From assembly GCF_029784165.1 (NCBI RefSeq), contig NC_073694.1:168916118-168980117 (forward strand): 64,000 nucleotides of DNA, read 5' to 3'. The DNA is from Wyeomyia smithii (taxonomy: Eukaryota > Arthropoda > Insecta > Diptera > Culicidae). Under the pieces are notes generated by a model. That model was not told the origin of the DNA, made no database searches, and saw only the letters and a program-made list of their open reading frames with translations. Position 1 is the first letter of the stretch; the number at the start of each line of letters is the position of its first letter. Positions 12,001 to 24,409 of the stretch are shown here, one piece after another. Position numbers and translations under genes: made by a program.

Positions 12001-15000
12001 GGAATGGACCACGAGCGTTCGTCCTGCGAGGAAAGGAAATTAAGTTCGGCGATTATAGACAATTGATTGGACTATACATCAAGTCGGAGCGAAGTTTTAG
12101 GTAAGCTCTGGAAAAAAAATCTATTCGAAAAATTGTTTTACGTTAACTACTTCTCGGTCATTGAAAGAATTTCCTCTAAAGAAAACGTTTCGATAATTAT
12201 GAATAAAAAAAATTATATATCTCATCGAAGTTAGTAACAGCGCAACGACTCAAGCTGGATTATCTACTGGCCAAAGCAACCCTCGACAATTTTCGACTCG
12301 GTAAGCCACTTACCCGATGATAAGATTTGCGATGTTTACCGCAAAGTGACAACTGTGGCAAAAGATACAGTGGCCCACCGGCAAATCTCCCGCAATCGTC
12401 GGATTTCAAAAAACCACCTACCTTTTGTACACACCTGTGACCGTCATTTTCCTGGCTGTGTTGTTCGAAATCAAACCTATAAAAATAACACAACACCGGA
12501 AAGAACAGAAAAAAAACCGAACCAACATGATGATAGCTTCATCTTCGTTCGTTGCTTCAGACAAAGTTTTTCCTGCCGTGGAAAAGCTAAGCACATTCGA
12601 ACAGAAGAAAAGCCCCAAATCAGCATTTTCTTCATTTTTATTCGTCAGAAATTGGATTTCTCGCTCGTCGGAAGCCAACCTTGGCACCGGTCGAGGAAGG
12701 TACCGAAAAAGTTGTTGACGTTTGATTTCAGTTCCGTGCGCTTTTCATCCGCCGCAGTAGGAGTGCAGGAGAATTCCACATCAAGAAATCAGGAAAATGA
12801 GTGATGATAAAGTATAAAGCCGTCATAATTTTTCCTCTCAGGTTGGCTTGTTGAGGCAACAAAGTGCGAATGTACGGGAATTTAAAGTTTATTCCTCCAG
12901 GTGCCATGTATGACACTGCAGGGGGAAGGTGTAGCAGTCAACGCGCAATCAAATGCGGCTCTCGTCGAACCGGGCAAAGTTATTTCGCCATTTCACCTGA
13001 GGTTCGGGTGTAAGGCAGCCGGTAACATTAAATTTTGTTTATGTTAACCTTCCTCGCTGCCACCGGCGTTCGGCAAAGATTCGCTTCTTGTTTCGGCCTG
13101 GGTTTAGATTGGTGGGAGAAGCAGCGGAACATGATGACACTGCACATAAAAGGGCGCTCCGGTATGATAGATTGGGCTCGGGCGTCTGGCATGGATTGCA
13201 CAAATCATCGTCTGTTCGAAGGTTGAACGAACCCCGAAAGCGGAGGTTGCTTCGCGAAAACTGGACTTCCCGGAACAACAACTACCAAACGAAACACTTG
13301 CGGCGAAGGCTTTTAGCGAGCTTCATCGTAGGAAAAAAAAGCTTAATACTCACTAATACCCTTGTTAGAACGGAGTGCAAAAGCGGAGAACAGTGAGTCA
13401 GGCTTTCGTGAAGCACCATCGATGCCACTTGATGCCGACAGCAGGCGAATGTCGTTGTCATTGTCCCGAGCTCAAGAAAAAAAAAACGGAAGCAACGGAA
13501 GGATTATATTGAAAGATTTTAATCGGATCTGGGAGTCCGGGTAGTGAAATTAAGCGAAAGTATCCTCGCTTAGTCTTGGTGGATTGGACGCATATAACGA
13601 ACATTCTATGCTTCTCGCGCCATTCGTGGCCGTTGCCAAGGTGGGAATCTTGACACATTTCTTCGGTGGAAACACACACGAAGCGTGGCAAAGGATTACA
13701 AAGGATTAGACCTGATGATGGGAGCAGGCTGTCGGAAATGGAGACATTTTTTCACACGCTGCGAAAGCATTCCCTACTGATTTTTCACAGAAAAAGCAGT
13801 GTTCAAAACAATAGAAACCAGGAAAAGAGGAAAAATCACATCGAAAAACGCTAGTCCGAGAGACGTGCGCCTCGTTCCGGAACGGAGTTTTCCTTTCTAA
13901 CGTCCTTGCTCTAACGATGTGTGAGTGTTGGTTGTTACAGGGTCGAACTTCAAGTTACAGGGTCGGTGTCAAGGCCGTTATGGCTGCACTCGCTGCTGAA
14001 TGGAACCTTTTCCCCTCGTATCAGCTCTGTCTGTATGCGAGAGCGTCTGCAGTTCCGGAAAGCTCGCCCGTAACCATCGTTAGGTAAGGTTTTTGACCTT
14101 CTTCCGTGTTTTCCTTTTGTGTGATGTGCTGCTGCCAGCCAGAGTTCGCTGTTCCGGTACCGTGCGCCAGACTTCTTACTCGTACTCTCTTTCTCTTGCA
14201 AATGCGCTCCACTGATGACGTGAGTGAGAGTGAATTTTCAAACCGTTCCTTCATATGATGGGGGCTTTGGGGTGGGTTGGGCATCATTTTTCTTTCTGCT
14301 GGAATCTCGTGTGACGAGCTTTTTCTTGTTCTGCTCGTCGCCATCGTCGTCGTCGTCTTCGTTGACAATGTCGTTCAGAGCCTGTCACACGGGAAGATAT
14401 TTCGTAATTATGGTTCATAAGAATTTAGTTATTAGATTGTCTTGTTAGAGCTTGGAGAGTAGGAGCGTGAGTGCGAGCCAGGCTAGAGGATTATATATCG
14501 CTTTCGTGTCACGACAGAAGAGCGATCCTTTTCTCGCTATCGCCACCCAAGTTCACTAAACCGAACCTTCTAATCCTGCAGTGGCTTCGAGTGTGCCGCC
14601 TAAAAGTGGACTTTAGTGCAGCAAAGCGTCTCGTATGAATAATAAATCCGATTCACCTTTCCCGGACGAAAACTGCTGAATAACAATTTCATTATTTTTA
14701 TTAGCCGCCTCGGGAAGGATGGCAGCCAAAATGGCAATCCTATCCCGACGTACCATTTGTTGTGTCTCTTTATCTGATCTCAGGCAGCAGCGGCAACCGG
14801 CAAAGGCACCTTTAGTTTCAATAACATCGTCATCACCGACAGCTATAATCGCGGTCTACGACGATGACGACGACGGCGACGACAAAAACGCCATTCAGCT
14901 CGGGAAGCCACAAGACCGCCCTAGACCATATCCATTAGATAAATCCCGGCATCGACGAGGCGAACGACGCGAGCACACATGCGGGAGGAGAAAACCTTTA

Positions 15001-18000
15001 GCATAATCATCAACCTCATATCATATCTATTTGTTATGGAAAGTAATGGATCCTTTTTCGGGAAACCCTTTTTTTGTGTGTGTCTCTTGCACACCTGGCG
15101 TTCGGTTGGGTTCCTCGTAGTCACGCAGTATCCTTTCTAGCGCCCATTTGCAGTCGTCAGATGATACTCGCTATCGGTTTTATCCACGGTGCTATCTTAA
15201 CTGTGATGTGGCTCCCCGAAGTGCGGTGGGGTGGCTTTAGAGAATTTTTTTTATGGAAAATCAACCAGTCTGCTGCTGATGCTCTAATCCGGGCCGCCTT
15301 ATCCTGCTCGCTGCAATGTTTCGCTCTCGATGAGGAAAAGCGCTCCAGTTGACATGGGATGGAAGTCTGTTAAATCGGCTGTTTATACACTGTGGAATGT
15401 GTGTGCAAACAGCGTTAGGTTCGTTACTGTTTGGATCGGTGACAGCATTGTTGGAGCGATGATTTGAAGTTTTTTTTCATATGATTTACTCAATAATTTC
15501 TATTTCCTATCATTTTAATCTATAATTGACAAACTTAAAGAGTAAATATTTTAATAGTGAAGTCCCGCAGGTAAAGTGTCACCTTTACCGATACTGCTGT
15601 GATCGGTCCCAGAAGGCCAATCATCCGCGGAGAACAATTAACTTTCGCGAAAACCAAAGCCCGATCGAATTCCAGCTAATTTCGCTCGTACTTCCTCTCT
15701 ACTCGGAAGTGGGATAAATCGCTTCAAACGGTACAGCTTCGTTAGCGTACCGAAGCCACCACCGCCTTAGCGAGCGAAAAGGAACCTCACCGATGCATGA
15801 ATATTTGATGAGGAATTTATCTTTTGCTTGTTCCATTCGAACCCCCTCCGCCCCAGCGGCAGTTTTCGCGGTCGCACCGCAAGAACAGCAAACGGTTGAC
15901 TGACTTCCGAGTGCAGAGACTTGGACTCGGACTTTGACACTGACGGGTACGAGGATGATCCTGGAGCCTCCCATCATCGTCATCACCGTCGACGGCGCCG
16001 TCGAAAAAGAGTCCTCCACTAGTCGGGAATAATCAAAATAAACAAAATTCCATTATGTATGGAATATTTAAAATTTTAAAAGCTTTTCCTGCTCGTCGCG
16101 ACCTTCGGAACCGTCACCGGCTGACCGGTCGAGTTGCTGAGTGCAAAGCGAAGAACAACATTCCTTCAATTTTATAGGGCTGGGATCTCTCACTCTCTAA
16201 CCTCTTCCTGTCCTGGGGGAGCTTCGAAGACTGGTTGGAGCGTTCAGCACCGCTCTAAGATTTAATTAAATTTAAGCCTGACATCTGCGCTTGTCTTTCA
16301 TTCGGTTAGAAAATCCTAGCCGCATCGGGAACAGCTTGAATTTTTATTGTCTGCAAAGTTTTGACCCCCTGCGTGTGGCCCAACCGACTCCCGCGCGAAG
16401 GAATCCTTTCTATCTCGGTTTCCTTGCGGCTGGGATTTTCCGTTCCGAAGAATGCTAAGCGAAAAACTCTGTCTCACGAATTTTATCGTTCGATAACACA
16501 TTTGTACAACAGCACATGGTTTGCTTTGCTAGTAGTTTGCCGAAGTTCCGAGTTCCGAGACAGTAAATATCAAACATTTGCAAATCATTAAAAATTTATC
16601 GGAGCAAGTTGGATGTGCGGTTCACAAGATAGGATATTCGGAAAAACTACTGAAGCGATTTTTTACTTCTAAACGAATGGAAAAGAAATAGTCGGAGGCA
16701 ACATACTATTGAATTTTACATTGAAAAGGAGGGAGAACTAAAATTGAGTTGACTGTCATTGTTCGTACGAGCGTCAAATTGGGCTGCGGTCGCTATCGAA
16801 CCTCTCGGACGGAAGAAACAGCATGCGGGACACAGTTCCAACCGACAGAAACGCCGGATTTACTCTGGTAATCCCCGAAAAGCAATCTATTTTTCCGACT
16901 GGAGTAGCAAATCCCAGTGCGAACCTTGACATAATATGTACGACGTTGGGCCGGCAGAGAGTTACGGTCATAAATCACCCCGTCTGGGCCGGCGTGGAAC
17001 CGAAAGGTTCCCATGGCACTATGAAGGTGACCAGCAGTAGAGGTGCGCGAAAGAATGCAACTGACGAGCGTGCCAGTCAAGGACAGCTGGTGGTCATAAA
17101 TCTGGCCCTCGATGGTTTCGGTCGTTCCGCTCGGGGATATGATGGAAGCCTTCGCTGCATGGGTGGCTTTTAATTAAACGCTAGGGATCTCAATTGGTGC
17201 AGAATTTAGTGGTCAGTTTTGAGCCATCTATAGTCAACCTTTGTAGTTAGCTGTAGTGCTTGTTAAAATTTCGAGACTATTACCATAAATTTCTCCAGAA
17301 AAGCTTTCGAAAAAAACCCGCTCCGTAACCGCAAACCACACAAAACTGCATTGAAACGTTCCCCATATTTTCCGGTCGTTCCTAGGGCACCACTGCCGGA
17401 ATTGCGAAATTTTATTATGCACTTTTACTGTTTCTGTTTTCCACAAACTCGCACACGCACGACAGTTTTGCCGAAGATTCTTGCCATTTGCGACCAAACC
17501 GAAAGCAAACATGCCAACTGCCAAAGCCGTTGGCCTCGAGCTGTGGATTTTAAGATGATTACCACAGCAGTGTACATTCGTTGATCTCGGATCTCAAATG
17601 TTTTTAATTCGATAGCACGTACCATAAAGTTTAATGAGCGCCGCCGTCGTCATCGTCGTTGTTGTTATTGTCGTCAAAACATTCTGGAGCAGTTGGAGAG
17701 TCCGCGGTCGTTAAAGTGTAGCGGTGTGAGGCAGGTATGTAGCGTTTACGCTGGCATGAAGGATGGTGTCAATTCGCTCCGGATTGGTCCCTAATGGCCG
17801 TTAGTCTGAATTGACTTTTACTCGCGGGACGTCAAACCTGTAACATTGCGACATCAAGTGTCGGACGCTATAAACGGATAGCAAATAGTAAATGTTGAGA
17901 AAAGTTTAACCGAAACAATAAAATCTATCAACAACATCGATTGCATTGTAGGAAAATTGATTGTTATTCCCCATCCCGATAACGATTCTCTGGTTAATCA

Positions 18001-20660
18001 CCTCATTTGCGCTGTACCCGATAATGTGTGCGGTGTAGCACTTTTTCCACATGCTTAACCGACTGGCTGCTCTTCGAGCGATTTAATTATCTCGTTTGGA
18101 ATCGCCGCTTCCGCTCCTACCGGACCGGGGGACGAAAGTTGTTCAGAGCAAACAGCTTCAAGATGTTATTGTTATTTTTATGCTGCCAACTCGACTGCCG
18201 GTGCGCTGTTACCGGTTCAGGCAGACAGGCTATGACTCGTAAAATAATTGAATTTATCCGCTCGGAACTAATGACTCTCGGATGCAAGGTTAGTGCGTCT
18301 GTGTGTATGTGCGCACCGGTAGAGTGCCGCACCAGTTCCGAGGATAATAAGGATCATTTAATTAATTCGAACTAAATGGCACTGGGTTTCGGTGAAAGCC
18401 GGGGTTAATCTATTTCGGTCAACTGGAAATTGAATTTAACAATGTACTATCAAACCTTCTCAGACTTTCTTTTAGTTGCATACAATTGTTCTCTCTTTTG
18501 GTTGAGCGTAGATATTCTAAAAATATAAACATTTTTCGGATCGCCATCATCATCATCATCAAACGCCTTCCACACAAAAAAAACTACACTAAGGCCCAAT
18601 TGCAATCCACTTCAATCTTCATCCAACTGTCAATTTCGCGCTGAACTGCACTCACTCTTCGAGTAGTTAGTATTCCATTCGGAGCCCGCCTAGGACCGAT
18701 AGCTCGAGCAAACCCATAGACTCATTCAGGAGTCCATTTATTCGATGGACTGGCGGTGGTCCCACTGGATGCCGGCCGGCTCCGGATGGATAAATAAATA
18801 TACACATACACACACAGAGAGCGAACAAGGAAGAGCTGGAAAAAAACTGGACCGAGCGTGCTTGCAGATAGACTAACGAACTGTTCGGTCATTTCGCCTT
18901 TTTACGGTTCGATTCTTATCGCTAACCAGACTCACCGAGGAAGCACTGTAAAAAAAAGGATCGACGAAACGGGCTTTCAACGTATGTCAGACGGGTAGGG
19001 GTTTGTATTTGTGCAGACCACATTCAGCGTTCGAAAGAAGGAAATAAATCGAACTACAGTCAGACCATTTCTGGTTGATTAATTTTTGAATATAAATTCA
19101 CGTTCTGCTGGTTTGTTCGACAGGAGGAATCTTTCTTGTTCGGTACTTAAACCAAACAGTGCCACGAGCCGTCGTCTCGCAACCATCACAACCGATCAAT
19201 AGATTTAATTAATTGATATGGAGATCTATTTAATCAGGCAAAAATTGATTTGTGATGTTTTCCACCCCATTCCGAAGTCACTGCGTGACGGAAACGGATT
19301 TGCGGGAAATTCGTTTTTTTGTTGTTGTTGTTATTGTACCCGGGCGTGTGCACAACCAGCTAATCCGTTGCGACGCCACGCACACATTCTGCGTGACCGC
19401 ATCCGGATACGTGGAATCAAAACAGACAATAGGTTTTGGTGACAAATCCATCATCCCTCGGCGAAATTTGATTGACAGTAAGCTACTTGTCGTTTAACGA
19501 ATTGATTCTATACATGTTATTCATTTTTTGTTCCGAAATAGAAACCGGGGAATTATCGACAGTCGTCGATGACGGGAAAAAAAATCTAGGGACAAATCTA
19601 TAATGTAGAAAAAAGCAAAAAACTTGACGTCCCGTACGAAAAGCGCATCGCAGATATTGTAGAATAGCATATTATACTGTATCTTCCAAACCTTTCCGCC
19701 TTTCAGTTTTTATCGGTACGGCGAACTACCGACTGTAAAATCATCAAACTCACAACTCACCTCGCCCCCTCCTTCTATTCGTCACGTAAATCACATAACA
19801 TTCACTTCGAAGAGACGAATAAAGTGCAATTAATTTAATGGATATTCTATAAATTTGGTCGTTCGTTTCTCGACGTTCCTCCTTCGCCCATGGGCGGAAA
19901 AGCAACGTGGAAGCACTTGCCATCTCACCCTCACCCAGCGAAGGTTTGGTGGACCAACCGATCAGACAATGATAGCGCGAAAAAGATATCCTGACAGTTT
20001 TATGCTTCTCCATTCATTAGTCCTTTGCCATTCGCCGGATAAGGCGACGTAGGAAGGGGGCGAAGTGCAGCTCATTCGAGCAGCTGCCGCTTCAAATGGA
20101 GTAATTTCCAATTAAAAGTTGTAATTTTTTGCCCGCTCTGATCCACTCACTCCGGTTCGAAAGTTGCTCGAACTTTTCTCCGAAATCCAATTCCGATGCT
20201 TGCTGCTACTGCTGCTCGGTCGAAGGTGTGATGCCACCCGGAGGCGCTGTCGTTCCCAAGGAGCAGCAAAGCAGCTTTTGTCGAAGTATTAATGAGCTGT
20301 GAGAAATTTGCTCGATAATTTTTTTCCGGTGATTGTTTTCGCGTGGAATGGCGGTAGGAGGAAGCTACTCAGAGGGGCACAACAGTCGCAGTATATCAGC
20401 GTTAAAGAGCACAAGGATTAGCGTACGCAGAAGCCGGGGACTTTTAATGGATGCTAGCTAAAATTTTCAGCACAATTAACGCGAATTTTAATCGGTTTTC
20501 TCATGGGGAGGGCAATAAAAAGAATCGACTAACGACGGCGGTGGCGGCGACTTCGGACATTGAACCGCGTCGGGTGTCGCGTGGTACATGTGGGTGTTGT
20601 AATTTTCCGATTTATTTATTTTGAAATCTAGTCACTGATACTATTTTTTACCATAAGTAA
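9090..20660. other. Large low-repeat island 2 (about 11.5 kb), no gene recognised
   Basis: The longest stretch in the window without an obvious transposon. It is CpG-rich, with microsatellite-like runs (GTC/GAC triplets near 14344 and 14870, CAT near 18547, GTT near 17655 and 19320) and several TTAATTAA palindromes (16262, 17170, 18358, 19205). Many open frames of 60-150 codons occur on both strands (for example 12346-12804, 10001-10372 minus and 14021-14368 minus), but they overlap each other and match nothing I know. The frame at 10372 begins with GTG, so its signal-peptide-like start is not a credible eukaryotic initiation. Best read as intron or intergenic DNA of a developmentally regulated locus; that is inference from the low repeat density only. 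Confidence 0.45.
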
Positions 20661-21120
20661 ATTCGAGAAAGGTGGGAGCTACTCTTTTTTTTGTATATTC
20701 ACTTCAACATTTCCTGTTTCATTTTTTCATCTCTTCCGTGTTTTCTTATTTGTTTTATATTTTTTCTTCTATAAGCTTGTTTGTAAGTCTGTTTTTTTAT
20801 TTTATTTCTCATATTTTTCCTAATTACTGTTTTTATATATTTATGTTTTACTCACAGAAATATGATTTATATTATATTTTGAAGTTTTTTTTCCGAATTC
20901 GTGCGTCTCTTTGTCTGTTTTTCCTTGTAATATTTTCCAAGTATTTTTTCCTACCTTCAATTTTCATTTTTCTTGCTTGTTATCTAATATTCCAAATTTT
21001 TTATGTTTGCTGATTTTTATTTGCAAATCTCAGAAATCTGTTTTATGAATTTTTATTCTCGTTTATTTCTAGATTTTTATTTTCATACTCTTGATTGGTG
21101 TTTTTCAAAATTTCACTCAC
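20661..21120 (+). repeat. T-rich low-complexity tract
   Basis: Dominated by TTTTTC, TTTTAT and TTTCAT words on the plus strand, giving an artificial Phe/Tyr/Ile-rich open frame (20672-21013). It resembles the T-rich tract at 24410-24890 and the complement of the A-rich satellite at 57.6-63 kb. It is not a gene. Confidence 0.7.
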
Positions 21121-22150
21121 TTGGTTAGAAAATTTTAATCTATGAGCACTGCTTTCGGTAACAGCAGTAACGGCAGCGGATAGCAGCAGCGGCACTTCCT
21201 GCGGTGCTGGCAATCGCAATTTGCGGACCGTCAATTTTTAGTGTGCTTTTCATTGTGTTATCAGAATGTCTTGTTCTCACTGTCGGGATGGTACAGAGAT
21301 GCGATCAGCTTTACATTCGATATTAAAGTTAACAACAAATTGTCCGTATGAAGACATCTCTGTTATCTGCTTTCATACGACACTAAAACGCATAATCAAA
21401 CCTTGAAAATTGTTAAGCGCTAATTATGAAAACTACTGTACTATTGAAAAAAATAAGGTCAAGCCTTGTTGAAACGCAGATTCCGATTGATCTGATTAGT
21501 TGTTCAATGCTTGCTTTCCCAAGCACGGTCGACAGAATGATATACCTAGTTAGCCGGAAATGCACTATTTGGGCAATAGAAGAACCTGCTTTTGCTCAAA
21601 CCAATCGTTTTATTAAGGGATGGATATTTATATGTTCAAATTGACATTCGGTAGCGCTTCAACTCCTCTTTTGCACAAAACTTTTAAAATCTTTAATAGA
21701 AGATATATACAATCCTTCTATTATTTTTTTAACTACGACTAATTCAAAAAAAGGGTTTAAGAAAAGTTACAGATATTTTTAAAACCAGAACGTTTTGTTT
21801 GATCGTTGAGATGTCTTTGAGAAAGTTGTAGATAATATTGTTTTTCCGAAAAAAAGTATACAGTGAAAAAAGGGTTTTTCAAGAAAAATGCCCAACAATT
21901 TTTTTTTTAAATCTATTTTTTTTAAACTACAAGAGGTTAGTAGTTTGGTTTGTTTGATTGGTATGACGTCTCCAACAATGTTGTAGACAGTAAATTTGTA
22001 GAACTAAATTTCTATTTTTGCTTATTTTTCGCTTTCCCTACTGCACATACTGTCTGCTTAATGAAAAAATTTTGTCCTTTCAGAAAACAAATAAAATAAA
22101 TAAAATTCAAGAAACCACCGCAAAAATATTATTCTAAATTAAATATCTTA
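21121..22150. other. AT-rich spacer
   Basis: AT-rich. From about 21760 it holds phrases such as GATGTCTTTGAGAAAGTTGT that I take to be degenerate interspersed repeat. No gene recognised. Confidence 0.4.
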
Positions 22151-22160
22151 AAAAACCCAG

Positions 22161-22300
22161 GGAAAGCTCCGTAGCCGCAAGGTTACAAAGTCCGCTTTGG
22201 CAAGCGGGTGGTCGTGGGTTCGAATCTTGGTAGCATCCGGTTATCAAAGGACTTCAACATGAGTTCGTTTTCAGGTTCCCGCCCCATACCCTTCCATCAA
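22161..22300 (+). mobile_element. tRNA-derived SINE, second family
   Basis: GCTCCGTAGCCGCAAGGTTA (A-box region, about 22167-22185) is followed by GTGGGTTCGAATCTTGG, with the B box GGTTCGAATCT at 22217-22227. The spacing of about 35-40 bp suits an internal polymerase III promoter. The anticodon-arm region does not fold as a normal tRNA, and the sequence runs straight into an unrelated body, so this is a SINE head rather than a tRNA gene. The 3' end is not resolved. Confidence 0.7.
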
Positions 22301-22519
22301 ACTGAATTCTACAGTACCCCTGTTGACCCTAAAAAAAAATATGACTCTCTTATAATAAAACTGATCTGAGGAACGTGAAAAAGTTGTCGTCAGGGAATTG
22401 TAATTAGGCGATGAAAAAGAGGCTCGGTTTAGTAGTGCAGTAAGCTTGAAACGAGAGGATAAAACACACACAAGCACGGATATAAATAATAAGCGTATCA
22501 CTTACTTCAATAGTGATAT

Positions 22520-22697
22520 CAGGGCCGAATTTAGACGGTGGGGGCCGGGGAAAATTTGTTTGTGAAGCCCTCTTCTCTTAAAATATTTAGGGGTACCGTT
22601 CTGGGAAGTGACGAGCAAAAAAGGACACTAGAGGGGCCCCTTGAATCGGAAGGCCCGGGGCATTTGCTCCCTTTGTCCTCCCTCAAATCCGGGCCTG
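22520..22697. mobile_element. hAT-type MITE with 8-bp target duplication
   Basis: The element is 178 bp. The left end CAGGGCCGAATTTAGACG and the right end (read inward on the minus strand) CAGGCCCGGATTTGAGG form imperfect terminal inverted repeats of about 17 bp. They are flanked by AGTGATAT (22512-22519) and AGTGATAC (22698-22705), an 8-bp duplication differing at one base. CAGGG-type ends plus an 8-bp duplication are hallmarks of the hAT superfamily. The interior is GC-rich and has no transposase, so it is non-autonomous. Confidence 0.85.
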
Positions 22698-22705
22698 AGT
22701 GATAC

Positions 22706-23178
22706 TGCCAACAATGTGAAGTGCGAAATGCAGAGAACACCGGGGCAATATAACAATAAATCAAATATCACAGGAAAAAACAACTCAAAAAATCTGAGTA
22801 TTTTTCTACGAAAACCACACAACGTTAGCTAACCATTGATCATTGATTTAACTAGGAGAAAACAATTAAAAGATAAAAATATTCGAAAAAATACAATTTT
22901 TTTTTCAAAGTTTTTATCACAGTAAAGACCAAATTGTGATCTGCAACTTCGCTGAGGTTGCTATACTATAGGATTCAATAATAATAGGCACTCGGCTCTG
23001 TTAATTTGATTTATTTGTTCTTTGCCCTAGCGGGAAAAGTTACTTCAAAAGTATTGTCTAAGCCAAATGCATGTTAATAACAAAAACATTCTAGGGCAAA
23101 AATGATTTGTTTGGTCGGTACAGCAGACCTGTATATAATAGTTTTTTTTCTTCTAAAAATAATATACATGGTAAGGAA
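22706..23178. other. AT-rich spacer between two insertions
   Basis: AT-rich sequence without recognised content, lying between the hAT MITE and the inverted-repeat unit at 23193. Confidence 0.4.
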
Positions 23179-23192
23179 ACACTATCAATATT

Positions 23193-23430
23193 AACTTAAG
23201 TTTTCGACTGGAATTGATGTATTATTTAAGGGATTTATATTTCGGCTTGCAGTCTAATGAATTGCGTTGATTTCTATTGTCCTAATGTAAATCAATTTGT
23301 ACGTAAAATGTGAAATATATTTTAGGCCCTGATGATGGTCCCATAGAAGGACCGAAACGTTGGTGATGAGCAGATAGAAATCAACGCAATTCATTAGACT
23401 GCAAGCCGAAATATAAATCCCTTAAATAAT
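23193..23430 (+). mobile_element. 238-bp inverted-repeat unit with 14-bp target duplication (copy 2)
   Basis: Direct repeats ACACTATCAATATT at 23179-23192 and 23431-23444 bound the unit exactly. That is a target-site duplication of a length typical of target-primed retrotransposition rather than of DNA transposons. Inside, the arms 23219-23277 and 23374-23433 are inverted copies of each other (TGTATTATTTAAGGGATTTA at the left outer end). The non-complementary centre (23278-23373) holds a hammerhead-like core. The combination of inverted long terminal repeat, ribozyme-like core and variable target duplication suggests a solo or non-autonomous derivative of a Penelope-like element. No protein-coding capacity is present. 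Confidence 0.75.
23329..23357 (+). ncRNA. Hammerhead-ribozyme-like core
   Basis: CTGATGA (23329-23335) is followed by one base. A perfect five-pair stem comes next (GGTCC 23337-23341 with GGACC 23349-23353, loop CATAGAA), then GAAA (23354-23357) and CGTTGG. CUGANGA-stem II-GAAA is the invariant hammerhead core. Two weaknesses: the extra T at 23336 unbalances stem II, and I cannot build a convincing helix I. A four-pair helix III with ACGTA at about 23301 is possible. It may be a decayed or non-canonical ribozyme, or a look-alike. Confidence 0.35.
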
Positions 23431-23818
23431 ACACTATCAATATTTTTTTACAAATTTTGAATAGTTTTTATGTCTGAGATTAACTTATGGGGAGAGGAAA
23501 AAAAAACTAATATCTTTCATAAAACTTTGTATGCAAGTTACGACATTTGGAGCTTGCATGCAAATGAATGTTGGAAAATAACTCTATTATTATGATTAAT
23601 CATTTAGTTTGCCTTTTGATGGCATTCTCACCGTGATTGGGCTTGATTGTTGCTAAATTAAGAATATACACAGTCAAACAACCAATAATATTTACAAAAC
23701 AACTTGAATTTTTTTCTTCCCCTTCCAACTTTTAACAATTTTGAAAAGGGGGGAAGGTGTGATGTTGACATAAAATGAAAATGAAATTTGTAACAGTCTT
23801 ATTCTGTAAAACAACGAT

Positions 23819-24334
23819 ATGAGCCGTGAAGTGAAACGACGAGTTGCAGCTGCGAACAGGGCCTTCTACGGATTACGTAACCAGCTAAGGTCCCGTAGTT
23901 TGCAAACCAGCACAAAACTAGTGCTGTATAGGACGCTGATACTCCCGGTGGCCCTTTACGGACATGAAGCATGGACGCTGAAGGAAACTGATCGACGAGT
24001 GTTCGAAGTTTTTGAGCGTTAAGTTCTGCGATCGATACTTAGCGATGAACTGGAAGATGGAGTGTGGCGCAGACGCATGAATCACAAGTTGTACCAGGTA
24101 TACAAACATGCTGATATAGTGAAGGTAATACAGCGGGGCAGGCTTCAGTGGGCTGGACATGTAGCCAGAATGCCTGACGAGAGAGCCGCCAAAACTATCT
24201 TCAGTAGAGAACCAGGAAGAGGCCGTCGACTTCGTGCTAGGCCTCGCACGCGGTGGAAGAAGATGCACGATCTGCTGGTGTACGAGGAGACTGGAGAACG
24301 ACTGCTCAAGACAGAAGAAGCTGGACATCTCTAA
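23819..24334 (+). pseudogene. LINE reverse-transcriptase C-terminal region with internal stop
   Basis: One continuous frame interrupted only by TAA at 24020-24022. Before it come LVLYRTLILPVALYGHEAWT and LKETDRRVFEVFER. After it come ILSDELEDGVWRRRMNHKLY, DIVKVIQRGRLQWAGHVARM and GRGRRLRARPRTRW, ending at 24332-24334. The YGHEAWTL and LQWAGHVARM motifs are typical of the region after the reverse-transcriptase palm in LINE-type elements; RTE or a related clade is likely but not certain. The 5' end is truncated just before 23819. A 3' tail of tandem GTAA/AAGTAA units (24375-24393) follows the conserved 3' untranslated stretch, fitting a LINE that ends in a short tandem repeat rather than poly(A). 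A single stop in about 170 codons implies a young copy. Confidence 0.85.
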
Positions 24335-24409
24335 TTCGTTCGGCCTAGACCGGTGAACGGTCCGTTAGCCAACAAAGTAAGTAAAGTAAGTAACAAAACT
24401 CTAATTTTT

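Noticed and set aside
16262..19212. TTAATTAA palindromes (16262, 17170, 18358, 19205, also 25755 and 56779) as a homeodomain-site cluster
   Set aside because: At this base composition a handful of such octamers is expected by chance in 64 kb, so recurrence alone is not evidence.
20672..21013. 113-residue Phe/Tyr/Ile-rich frame as a membrane protein
   Set aside because: It is the translation of a T-rich low-complexity tract. The same artefact occurs at 30853-31098 and on the minus strand of the 57.6-63 kb satellite.
22161..22235. Possible true tRNA gene because of a good B box
   Set aside because: The A box and B box fit polymerase III, but the acceptor and anticodon arms do not pair, and no CCA-side stem closes; it reads as a SINE head.
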